A stretch of 64,000 nt of DNA from contig CM031595.1 in assembly GCA_018398815.1 (NCBI GenBank), positions 46,601,167 through 46,665,166 of the forward strand. The letters run 5' to 3'. Of the stretch, positions 10,660 to 23,634 are shown piece after piece (positions within the stretch are counted from its first letter, which is position 1; each line of letters opens with the position of its first letter). The DNA comes from Conus ventricosus. Its lineage: Eukaryota > Mollusca > Gastropoda > Neogastropoda > Conidae. Both the position numbers and the translations under genes were made by a program. The notes under the pieces were generated by a model, which searched no databases, had not been told where the DNA came from, and saw nothing but the letters and a program-made list of their open reading frames with translations.

Positions 10660-13600
10660 AGTTTAAAATAAGATTTAAAAATGGAAGGTTAAAACCAGCA
10701 AAATTGTTTCGAGCTGAATGCTCTCCTCAGGGTGTACAATCAGGGCACGCCACCGGTATTATATAGTGTGGTGTGTGGGTGCGTGAGCTCTGCACGTGTG
10801 GCACGTGGCCTGTAGATTTTTTATCTTTTTTGGGGCGCGTTCAGGGGGGACGTGCCAAGGAATGGTGCATTGACAAAGATTTCCATTTATGCCTGCAATT
10901 GTTTACCATTTCTACTTTAGAGTTCAGGGATGCTAGATGGGGTTTACATAATATCAGCCACTTTTCTGTAGTACATAAGTTGCATTTTTTAGAAATGTTG
11001 TATGGTGTTGCTCTTTTTATAATTTTCCATGATATGTTGTAATCTTAAGCTTCCAAATATGTTTACTTAATTCTGTTTGGTTTTTATATTTTTCATTTTT
11101 GAAGGACTGTTTATGGTTTGCATATCTGGTTTTAAAGTGGTTTGCCGTGATCCCTATGTATGTTCTTTATATCACTGTCTGTTGTTACCGTAGCTTGGTA
11201 CACAATGTTGTTGTAGAGGCATTTGTTATTCAGAGGGCACTGGTCTTTTTTTGTGCAATTACAAGATTTCCTTTCGTCACCCTCTTTGGTTGTATTATTT
11301 TTGGTTTTATTGGAAGAATCAATTATATTTTTAAGGTTGGGCATACATGAGTACGATAGCTTGATGGTGTTTTTATTGAATATTTTAGATAGTACATGTT
11401 CTTTTGGGAATGATGTTTTAAGGATTCTGAGGAATTCTTTTCCTACATTAGTTTTTGTTCTTCCATCATATGAAGGGTTATACCATATAATTTTTCTTTT
11501 CCTGTTTTTCTTATTGCTGTTCATGAGAAAGAATTTAACAGTGCAGCAGCCGAATACCAAGAGGCGCTGAAAAAAAGTGGCTACAACTACAAATTACAAT
11601 ATAACCCAGATAATAACATGAACAGCAATAAGAAAAACAGGAAAAGAAAAATTATATATATATACATGTTCGGTGCCTAACTTGATGAGATAACTTGACG
11701 GTAAGGGCATGTACTCTTCGCTGCCATGGCCGTCCAGTATTATCATCATGGGGAAGTCCAGAATATTCCTCGTTTTGTATTTATACTGCTTACAAAACAC
11801 AGGATATTTTCAGAGAGGTGAAGTCTCCAGATTCTATTGATAGTTGTCAATCTCGTTTTCATCAGTGAGAAAGTCAGTAGAATTTTTTTTAACTATATAT
11901 TCGTTTTTGTGGGAAAAAAAAGCCCTGGCAAATAGGATTTAACTTTAAGCTTAATTCCTAGGTAGCAAAAGGGTTAAGAACTTCTTAAAGAAGCCCCTTA
12001 ACCCGTTGAGTGCCTATAGTCGGTCAGCTGATGCGGTAATAAAAGTGCTTTTCCAGTGCCTATGGGCCGTCCCCTGACGTCATGCATTTTTCTTGAATTT
12101 TCATTCGTTACTATTTCTATCAACGGACTCAAATAGAGTTTGCGTAGAAAGCCTTATATGTCTGTAGTCTTAAAATAATATGTAAATGACCACACGTGAG
12201 GGGAAAGCCCATTTATTCTCATCACTGACTGGATGACCAGCCAGCACTTCGTCTCGCTTGCAAAGATGGCGGCGCAACCTTCGACAAACCCAGCGACCAA
12301 ATCAACGTATTTACACAGCTGAGCAGGCTCTGCTGATGATTTTTGACAAAGACAATAATCTTTTATTCAACGACTCACTCGAGCATGAAGGTGAGATGAT
12401 GATAGTGGTGGAATTGCTGACCATGTTCGTCAGTTATTGAGTAGGGCTCTGTGACCTCAGTGTGTGTTCAACTGACAGCGTCGAACGAGCCAGCCTAGTG
12501 TGTACTCTGCACCGCGTGCTGGTGTCCAGTGATGTGAAAATCAGCGCGAGAGGGGAGCGTGGCCTGCTCGCAGCGTGACACGGTGCAGACGGAAAGGTAG
12601 GGGAAGATGAGGGGTGAAAGAGAGGGTTGAAGTCAGCAAGGGGCGTGGTGGGGAGAGGGGGGGCGTGGTCGTGGACTGGTCAGTCTGCATCGAGTGTGAG
12701 CGTCTTGATAGACTTCCAAACTGTTTTACTTTCATTTACAGGTGTAGTGTGACAATACAAACTTTATTTTCAACTTTTTTGCTGTGTGTTCTTGTTTTTA
12801 CATATGTTTTTGATCGTGCAAAAAAATCTATCCAAATCTAAAAGCCTAAATACTTTTTTATTATCAAAATTAAAACAAAAGAAGCCCAGATTCAAAATCT
12901 TCATTCAATTTCCTTCAAAAATGATATAGATTTCATTTTTCTATCTTTTGTAGTTTCTGAGCTAGAAGTTTTTGTTAATTATCATGAGATTTCCCAGGCA
13001 CCTGGGAACACCTTTGTTTGTACTATTGTGAGGCACTGAACGGGTTAAGTTTGTTTTAACTGTCATTTTTAATGGGATTCGTTGTTTTTAAATGTGGATC
13101 TGACTGAATCAAGGATGTATCTGACAGTGTCTCAGAGTGGTCTGCCTTTCTGTCCTCGTTTATTCACCTGACTCTTCCTCAGTTCTTGCCACTTTTGTTC
13201 TACTTTTGTGTTTTTTTGGTTAATCACCACTCAATATATCTCACACCCGCTATTGCAGATGAAGTTGTAGATATAATGAGACTGGTTTTGTTTGCAGAAA
13301 ATGTTGAATCCCATTATGAATGACATGGAGAAAACGGTGATGAGATCATCCAAAATTCTGGACAGGATCAACAGGTAATGTTATGTGACATATGACTCAT
13401 GACATTCTTCTGTATTTGTTGCAAAATAAATGCAAACAGATCTGCTGCTGCCATGTTTTTGGACTGAAGCATATGTGTTCTGTTGACATCTAATTGTAAA
13501 AGGTTAAGGCTCATGTTGGCCATCGATTTTAAGCAGTCATGCAAACCGAATAGAGAAGAAAAGAATTTTAAAGGACCATCAGAATTCCATTTTCTGTGTT

Positions 13601-15164
13601 GAAGGGGTCTTAACTGTCAGGCCAATTTCACGCTTGTTCAAATTTGTTTTGTGTGCTGTAAATGGGGAACAAAGTTTTTTGTATGAATTAGTAAGCTTGG
13701 ATTGGAAATATATACTCATGTTTTTGTACAGCTTTATAAGATCTGTTTCTCGAGATGAGCTCATGTGGCTAATGTGTGGCTGTGTCTCTTTGTGTGCCAG
13801 TGTGCATGCATGCATGCTTATGAGTGTACGAGAGTAAGATATTTTCGATCTTTGAATGATGTACATAATGTAAGTACACAAGCAAACAATTCTGTTCATA
13901 TTCCAGCATGCACAGTCAGACGCATGCATGCATACATTTACAGGCTCTGTCTCTCTCTCTCTCTCTCCCTCTCCCTCTCACGTGTGTGTGTGTGCACATG
14001 TTGGCGCACACACACCCGCACACAGTCACAGAGTGTTTGCATTTAGAAAAAAAAACACAATCTCATGAGCAGATATTTTTCTCAGATTTCTGTTCTTATC
14101 TATCCGTTTGTGACAATTGCAGACAAATGGAAGAGGAACGGGAAGAAAGAGTGAATAAGAATCGTACAGAACATATACCTGAGGTTCTGAAAGGAACGTG
14201 AGTCCTGTTACTTTTTGTTTTCTTTTGATTCAGTGTGCGTGCCTGCATGTGCATATGTGTGTGTGTGTGTGTGTGTGCGTGTGTGTGTGTGCATGTGTGT
14301 GTGCACATGAGTGTGTGTGTGGCACATGTTTGTGCTTTAGTTTAACAGTTGCTGGTAGTATTTTTTCCATGTTGCTGTTGCCACACTTGAAAGTGCAAAA
14401 TGTACTTGTGGAGTGTGTGTGCTTGTGCGCGCATGTGCATGCGTGTATGTGTGTGAGTGAATGAGTGTGTGTGCATGTGTGTGTGTGTATATGTGTGAGT
14501 GTGTAAATGAGCTTGAGTGAGTGAGTGAATGAACAAGAGTGTGTATGTTTGTGTGTATGAACCCATACATATTTTAAGTTTTCTCCTTTTCATTGGCAGT
14601 GGAGAGGCACCTGATACAGTGCTGAGAAAAGTGGAGCAACTGATATTTTTTGCCGAGAATGAGGATGATGGCAACATTGAGCTGCAGTAAGTAGCATGCT
14701 TCATGTTTTTTTTTCACCAAGAAAGAGAGGGAAATGAGATGGGATTAGGAAGCAGCAAACTGATCTAAGCAATAGACTTTTTTTTTTCAGAATCAGATCT
14801 TTGGTTCAGTTGATGATCTCTTTATAATACTTTTTAAAAAGTTAGGTTCAGTTGATGATCTCTTTATAATACTTTTTTTAAAAAGTTATGTAGACATCCG
14901 ACTTCAATAAAATGATGTTAATATTTCTGATTATAGAGGAAAAATCTGAAGTCAGTGAGAGAACACAGATTGTTACAACATGTTTAAGAATGTATTCATA
15001 CATACAAAAATGAATGTGACAGAACTTCAGTGTCTTTTTCAGTTGTGCATAGGTCGTGGCCCTTATAAGTTACACATATTTTTGCATGTAATATTGACCT
15101 TCTTAGAAATAAAGGTGCATACCTACTCAAACACAAACACACACACGTATACACAAGCACGCGT

Positions 15165-15233
<69 letters not shown>

Positions 15234-18200
15234 CAGATACCTGCGAACGGACCCACTGCATGCACATGTACATGTCGATCTGCTTATCCTGCCAGTCTTC
15301 CTCTTTATCTGTGTCTCCTCCCTTTTCTTGATCATCTGTCAGTGTTCCATTTGACAGTGGTTCCAGTTTCTCTTCATGACGATTATTTTTCAAGTTGGTA
15401 GATGTTTGCGTTTGGCTTTACCACCTGGTGCTTGTGATAATTGTTAATTCAACCGTACTGGACAATCCAAGTCTTTCTGTGCACACTCTTTCTGTGTGTA
15501 TGGATGTCGATGTGCTTTGTATTTTATTTTTGTTGTTGTTGCTGTTAACTCATTGTACTCCAGGTACGAAATTATTCATACCTCCTGGTACTTCCCACTG
15601 TAGACTGGGTATGAATATTTTTGTACCAAATCCTGATTCTGATTGGGTTTACTCTTACATAGCTGCCAACTGTTACGGGAAAACCGGGACATATCGTTTT
15701 TTAAAAATTCGTCCCTATTTTCGTTGTTTGCTGAAAAAATTCCGGTTTACGAGTTTTCAAAAAAAAAAAAAAAAAAAAAAAAAAGCCCAAAATGAAATAA
15801 AAGAACGTTTGGCAACTGGTCCGACTGAACAGAAATCGTAAACTCGAAAGTCAGCATGAAAGGGGCATAACTAGGCCCATTCCGCGCATGCGCATAGCTG
15901 CTGTTCAAATAGTCAACATGGCGTCTTCAAGTGGTAGCATGGAGAAAACCACAAAACCTAAACGATTCCAGCAGTATCTGCCAGCTTATAAAGACAAGTT
16001 TCCATGGGTCACTTCTTGCCCTTCAAAGGGTGAAAAGTTTGCTGTCTGCACCGTGTGTCGATGTCCGGTGAATATTTCACATGGGGGAAGAAATGATCTG
16101 GCCGATCACGAGAAGACCACGAAGCACAAAAAAAAGCAACGAAGCTGAGGAATCGGCAGCCGTCAAAAACACTCCGTCAATCTTCACATGCTATGGGGTG
16201 TAGTTGTGAGATCATAAGGGCAGAAGGGTGAAGTTGATGGAACTTGAACTGAAGAATGTGGGTGTAGCTGATGGAAGCCCAGGACTGTGAGTGCTGTTGA
16301 GTGGGAGGGCAGAGCATCTTTTATGTTCATCCTACATCAATATGGAAGATGAAAAAGCTGTTTGGGTAAGTCTTATTTTGTGTGTTTTGTATATTAATCT
16401 ATAGAAAAAAATATGGTGGCTACCTACATAAGAGGCTTTTTTTTACACAAAATATTGCATTGTATGCAACATACTAATATGCATGCTTTGATATGGTTTA
16501 ATAATAGGCTTGCTTTTGATTAGTTTTCCTATCAGGAGATGAAAAATATGCCTGTCAGAGTGTAAAAAAAGGCTTCAGCTTCAGGGGGCTGCGCCCCCTG
16601 ACCCCCGCTGATCAGGAGGGGGGCCAGCCCCCCTCCCGAACCCACCCCCCGTGAGGTGTTACTCTTTTTGACTCTGGGAGATTGGCAGCTATGCTCTTAT
16701 ACTTTCTCAGCTGAAGTGTGTACAGATGGCTAGAGCACAAAAACGCTGCTTTGTCAAGCCAGTCAAATGTATTAGGGTTTATGGATTTTGTTTTCTAAGA
16801 AAGAGGCATATTATCGGACAGCATGAAAAGGAACTTATATCAGAAGTTACAGGGTTGTTTGTGAATCTTGACAGAAATGATGAATGGTTTGATGGATAAA
16901 TTGACAGCGAAGAGTGAAAACCCTCCTGTTAAGATAATTCTGATGACCAAAATTCCTTAAAAATGCGTATATGTCTTTGTTTACTCTTTTTTTAATTGCT
17001 TTAAAAAAATAATCAAATCAGGAAAAAGGTAGATATGTAGCCTTAAGAGTACATAGGGTTAAAGCTATGTTAGAGGTTCACTATGCTCAGGACAAGGCAC
17101 AATGGAAGACACAACCTGTCCCTTTCCTTTCCTCTGTGAACCTCTAAGAGTTCACTGTGTCGACAGCCATTGGGCTATGGGACTTATTTGTAGTTATTTT
17201 GTAGTTGTTGTTAATGTTATACTTAAATGTGACTTTGTCAGTGGACTGTGTGTCCAGAGAACACCTCCGCCTCCAAGAGCTGGACCCCGAGGGCAAGACC
17301 TGTCTGGTGGCCAACAGTCTGAAGGCCTACATGAGCATACTGCCAGAGGCAGAACTGAAGAGAGTGGCCACCAAAATCAATGCAGACTGCCAGCTGTGGC
17401 TGTCCAGGCTCTTCAGGTAAGTGACCTGCCATGTATTTGTTGGAAGTGGTGTGTTCATGCTTCTTTCTTTAAAAAAATTTTTTTTTAATTCTGGCACAAA
17501 CTTTTGTTTTCTGTGCAATTTCTCGTAAAAAATTGAATTGACACAATAAGCCATGCACATGGCCATGAAATAAGAAGGTTTTTACTGAAATACCTGACAC
17601 TGATTCAAATGTAAGATCACTGAACAGTTTTCCAGTAGAGAAATTTAAAATGGTAGTGCAAATACTGGATATGGGTGATCTGTAGAGAGGGCATTCAGCA
17701 CATTCAACAGTTACATAGAATTTTTTCCTCTTTCTGTCATGTTTTGAAGGTCTGTGAGGTCTGTACTACGTAAGATAGTACACCAGGTTAGAGTGTTTCC
17801 TGTGAATGATATCAAATAATTCAATGGCACAAATTAGATAAGATGCACCAGACAAGTATGCTGTCGTCTTTCAAAGGCAAGCAATGGCTTATGTTATTGT
17901 TATTTTTCTGCTTAAGTTATATAACAAAATTTCCAGAAAGAAACAGGCTGGAGAACTCTCTTCGGATCTGAGGGTCCGAGGAAAAAACCTGATTTTCAGA
18001 GGTAGGGAAGCGAACATCCAAGGAAAAAAGAAAAAGGTCAGTTGAAAGAAAAATGTGAAAATGCTCAAGTACCCCAAGCCTGGTAGTGGTACCATATCCA
18101 GTTTTTCCAATCCAGGTTTCCATGATTCTGTGTTCAGTGTTCTGCTGCCCTTCTGTTTGCATCAATCAGAGCATTTCATTGGTGGGCAAATATGTGGGAA

Positions 18201-21069
18201 AACACAATTTGTTCATCCATTTTTCTGATTGTGGGTCATATGATGCCTTGCATGTCACAAATTTTAAATCATGGTGAGACATATGAGGAAGGCACAATTG
18301 TCACCTGTTGGAGATTTGAGTGGACTGAAACAACAAAACCGAACAATGTCGGTCAGCGGTTTTCAGCTTGTTATCGAAAAGTGAATTAGCCGGGAACTAG
18401 CTAATTTTTCCGCTTTGTTAAAAGAAGCTAAACTTCACCAGTGCTGGTTTTAAAGTGCTCTTTGAACATATGCACTGCATGAAGTTTGTGGATGCTTCAA
18501 GAGCACTGGATTGGAATCAGAGCAGACTGGATTTCTTGATCATGTTACTGTGAAACACACACCCTTTTTTTTCCTCTTCAGTAGTGAACAAACTTCCATG
18601 GGTTTTTCTTTTATTTTGACGGTGTGACAGCCCTGATAAGTACTATGTCATATGAACCCCTGTGGTAGGCATGGTCATGGACAGTAAGAAGTAAGATGCA
18701 CAAAGTGACGGTGATTGTGTCCACGATAAAGGTATCCTATATTGTGGACACTATCACTGTCACTTTATGCACCTTACTTCATGGGGTTATATGCATGACT
18801 GCTTAAACCAGCACCTTGTTTTTCCTTTCTTTCATTCTTTTTTCTTTTCTTTGTTTCTGTTTTCAACAAATTGATTACATTTATGTGAGCATGCCTGTAT
18901 GTGTGTGTGTTTGCAGTTATTTTACTTTGGTTTCTTTGTTTCCTGCATAATAATTTGCCTATCATGAGAGACCACAAAGCAGTCTTGAAAACCGCTTAGA
19001 TTCCGTTTTAGCCAGAGGGCTTTGCCCCCTACCCCACCCCCACCCCTCCCCCCTCCCCAATCCCTGAACCCCACACCAGGGCATTGCCCCTCGACCCCAC
19101 AGGACCATATGCGGCCTCTGAACCCTGGTCTTTTTCAGAGATTTTTCTGGTCAGCTATTTTCCAGACTGAAGAAAGAATCTGTTTTACAAGCACATTTTT
19201 ATTACTTCAATTGATTTATTTCCCCCGAGGTGGTGTGTGAAATCGCATAGACTTAAACTGAAGTGAACAGTAAGGGAAAAACTGAAGGTGTGCTTGCTAT
19301 CTGTTACGCCACAGATTTGAAGACGCCAGCGTGATGTATCATGATGATGACCGTGAGGGACTGATGCACATCTGCCGCCTGGCTCTGTACCTCCGCTATC
19401 CCAAGTACGCCACGGATGGCTTTGATGCTCTCTATTCCCGACCCCCAGTCCTCTACTTGAGTGCCGCAGCACCAGCTGAACTGGGCCAGTATTTGTGTCT
19501 GCAGGTAATCGCTTTCAAATGACAATTTGGATCCCTACCAATTGAATTTTGGTCATTTTTATTGGTGAATTTTATAAAATAAACTGAAGTATTGATGGTC
19601 AGCTTGTATGACTTATGTTTAGAGTGAAAAGCATTAGTATGTCAGACATTAACGAGGATTATTGTGCCTTCACAGATCAGTTTGCTCATCATTTTCTTCT
19701 TTAATTTCTGTCTGTTTATCAGTTGGGGCTTCCTCTGTCCTGTATCTCCACCGTGCCATGCAACACAGTGTTTGGTGCTAGCACGAAAATGGTGAGTTCA
19801 AAAATAGTGAAAATAAAGACCTATGTTGCACTGCATTTAAGATAGGAACTTTAGATGTAACGGCTTTTATGCCTAAAAGAGAATAGGCTGTAAAAAGATA
19901 TTAGCTTGCAGCAACTTTAAGCAAGATCATAATGTAAAATTTTGCAGAAGTTGGGGGAAATACTGTTGATGTAAATGATCTTTAAAAACATGGAGCATGA
20001 ATAATTGTTAGTCTTGGCCTTTGAACTCCAAGACTTTTGTTTGTTTGTGAAATTGGACTCCTCTACTAAATTGGATACTGATAACCAACAAGATTTGGCC
20101 ATTCTGACAAACAGGACATCAGCTCTCCTGACAAGACAAATGACAGTGCAATGTAGGATCATTTGGACGGATAGGGCATCTGAACTTCTTACAAGATAAA
20201 TGACAGTGCATGATTCCACCATTGTCACAGAGTGATGGTACATCTGTACTCCTGACAAGTCTGTGCATGATGTGGCTGTTTTGACAACATAACAGTAATC
20301 TGTACTGACATGACAAGCAACTATATAGGTTGTTGCTGTTTTGTCAAAGTAACGGTATATCTGTGCACCTTGTATGAGAATCGATGACTGTACAGGATGT
20401 AAGGTCATTTTTGATAAAGTAACAGTACATCTGTATTCCTGACAAGACGAATGATTGTGCAGGATGTAAGGTCATTTTTGATAAAGTAACAGTACATCTG
20501 TATTCCTGACAAGACGAATGATTGTGCAGGATGTAAGGTCATTTTTGATAAAGTAACAGTACATCTGTATTCCTGACAAGACAATGATTGTGCAGGATGT
20601 AAGGTCATTTTTGATAAAGTAACAGTACATCTGTATTCCTGACAAGATGAATGATTGTGCAGGATGTAAGGTCATTTTTGATAAAGTAGCAGTACATCTG
20701 TATTCCTGACAAGACGAATGATTGTGCAGGATGTAAGGTCATTTTTGATAAAGTAACAGTACATCTGTATTCCTGACAAGACGAATGATTGTGCAGGATG
20801 TAAGGTCATTTTTGATAAAGTAACAGTACATCTGTATTCCTGACAAGACGAATGATTGTGCAGGATGTAGCTGTGTTGGAGAAGTTGATTCAGGACGACA
20901 TTGCCGCTGCCAAAACCCCGGTCCTGTTGCTGGCCTATGCTGGTAATAGTTTTATTTGTGTTGCCTGTGAAGGATTCTGTATTTGATTATATATTCATGT
21001 TGAACACTTGACTGTATTTGTCATCTTTTATTCTCTTTCTGTTTCTTTGATAGGCTTCACCAGTGGTCC

Positions 21070-21125
<56 letters not shown>

Positions 21126-23589
21126 ATGAGAATTATGAGATGAGGTAGCGTGAATTTTTTAAGAGAGGAAGCACATTGTGTCTGCATGTGGGTGGAGAGC
21201 GGATGGAACGTGAATTTGTGGATGGTAAGAAAATAGACTTCTTAATTAACGTCAAAGCCCAAAAAACAGTGCCAGCAGTTGGTGGAAGGAACTGTTTTCA
21301 TGTTGGCCTGATGTAAGCTGAGGGATAGATTGGTGGAAGAAGAGCAAATTAGGGAATGAAGAGGGGGTAGAGAGGAGAGGAAGAGATGTGTGAAGTTATG
21401 TTTCTGTGTCTTTCCTGCAGGCCGTTCAGGCAGTGTCTGAGGTTGACTAGATCTGCTGCTCTTTTCTTTTCTGTTGGGTTCAAGGTTTGTTTTGCTGTTC
21501 CCATCACTACTTTCAGTGGATAATTGTGCTTTGTGCATTTCCCATTTATTCATATTTGTTTTTCAGATGCCACATGTAGATCTCATTTGTTGCTTTGTAT
21601 TGAATATCTACTGTGTTTTTAGACTGTTTTGCAGTTACCTCATGAAGACTACATATAGTGTGAAGGAATAAACTTTACTCCTGGCAGAGTTATTTATATT
21701 AAACTTCTTCAAAGAGTGAAGCTACAGTGTAAAGTAATAGCGGTATTGTCACTTTGTGTGTGTCCGTTCGTTGGTTCGTTCTTCAATTTAACGTCTATTC
21801 ACATAAAGTGATTTTAGACAGATTTGTGTGTGTGTGTGTGTGCTTTTCAGGCAGCCCAGTAGTTGGTCATGTGGACAACATACAGAGACTGCAGGAGATC
21901 TGTCGGGCCAACAGCATTTGGCTGCATCTGGAAGGGTGAGAGACTCCATATCTTCTTTACTGTATAACCCTGAAAAACGTGCACTGTGATGTATGTATAT
22001 TGTGGTTGTATGTGTTGTGTATTCATATTATGAATGTTGTTTGTTGTGTTTTCCGTTGTGTTTTTGTGTATTTTGTTTGAATAGTGAGCGTGTGTGTTTG
22101 CTTTATGTTAACGTTGAATGCTTGTGATATTTTTTAGTATGGTGCAATGTGTGTGTTCAGTATGTCATGGTTGATCATGCTGTTCACAAGAATGCAGCAG
22201 GTACGGCTGCAGCTATATGTCATGTTTTGAAGTTGGTTGACTGAGCTTACATTCATCCACAATGATACCAAACTGTATGGCTGCTGACACAATTTTGGGG
22301 AAGTGGCTTGACTCTGTAGCTTGTGGACATCAAGAAGACCAAAATTTGAAGATCTGGGGGTCAGTCTGACCCAGAAATGCAGCTGCCACGCTATTTGTGA
22401 TACTATGTTGGTCAGGTAGCATGGACAACAAGCCCATCATGGCATGACTGGATTAAACTTGACAGCAGTGGTCTGTGCTTCCTTCAGCCCCTAGCCCCAT
22501 GTGGTTTGGGTAAGACTTGTCCCGAGGTGGATGTGGCAACTAATGATTTCAGCTGTCATGAATTGAAAAAAATCCAGCTCTTGACACCAATGGCCTGAAC
22601 TCTATATAAAATACTGATTAACTGGCTGTATGTTTGGTGATGGCTTCCTTTGCATAGAGAATCACTATACTGTTTCGGTTTTTTTTTTTTTTTTTTTTTT
22701 TGATGGACTCCTTTTTGATGCTTGAGCACATGCTTGTATTAGTAGCAGTAACTCTCCCAGGCTATGTGTTACTTTGGATAAATTGAAATTGTCTTCATTT
22801 CATACTTAGGTTTGGTGGATATAGAATTTTCGCTTCAGCTGTGTAATCTTCCAGTTTTAGTTGAGTGAGAACTCTTCCTGGTGATGGTGTGCATTTGGAT
22901 TTCTCTGGATGGCAAACATCCTGTATTGCTTGGTGCTGTCCTGCTAGTGGATAGGTAGTCTCCTGTTTGGTCGCTCATTTTGTTGCATGTGCTTGATTCA
23001 GTCTTCATTGTGCGCTGAGGGGAATGAGTGCAAATTTTGGGAAAGGTGCTTTGACGTTACTGTGTTGCAGCATGGTTGTTTAAGTGTGGATGGTTGCAAA
23101 TTCTGTTCTTGTTCAGCTATTTTTTTCTCTTTAGTAATCTGATGTTATTGCTTAGAGTTGATCAATTTTAAATTTCTGTATTATGTTTAATGGCATAGAG
23201 AGTTTATTCTTTCATCTTGATGGTTTTTTTTCTTTTCCTCCTTTTACTTTCTTTTCTGGTGGCAGCAAAGTTCCTTATTTTTGTGGTACAGTAAATAACG
23301 GTGGAAGAAACCTTGACGAGGATGGTGGGAGTACCGTAAAGTTCGGTCTATTGAGCGCACCTGTATATAAGCCGCACCCACTAATTTTTTTACAAATCTG
23401 AACTTTTTTCACAAATAAGCCGCACCGGTTTATAAGCCGCAGATATACACAACACAGTCCGATGTGCAGGCGGCAGCTGGCCGAGCGTTGAGTTTACATA
23501 GTGTCGAAAATCATCACATATAATGTGTTCACTGCATTCATTGGCGTTTAAATAGGTCAGAATACAAGAGCATGTTTCCAGCTTTTCAG

Positions 23590-23634
<45 letters not shown>

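Larger units (their letters stand above)
10620..11656 (-). mobile_element. Penelope-like element, with inverted 5' end
   Basis: On the minus strand, from 11525 leftward, the frame reads [35 protein letters not shown] and [20 protein letters not shown]. These are the linker and Cys-rich region of GIY-YIG-bearing Penelope-like elements. Further left come [20 protein letters not shown] and [17 protein letters not shown], from the endonuclease. The 3' end is a (TA)n run at 10620-10658. At 11529-11656 the plus strand carries the immediately preceding protein part ([18 protein letters not shown]), so the element's upstream piece is inverted. The reverse transcriptase core is absent. Confidence 0.85.

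Noticed and set aside
20405..20675. Antisense frames with repeated [17 protein letters not shown] units
   Set aside because: These are translations of the 67-bp minisatellite on the wrong strand.
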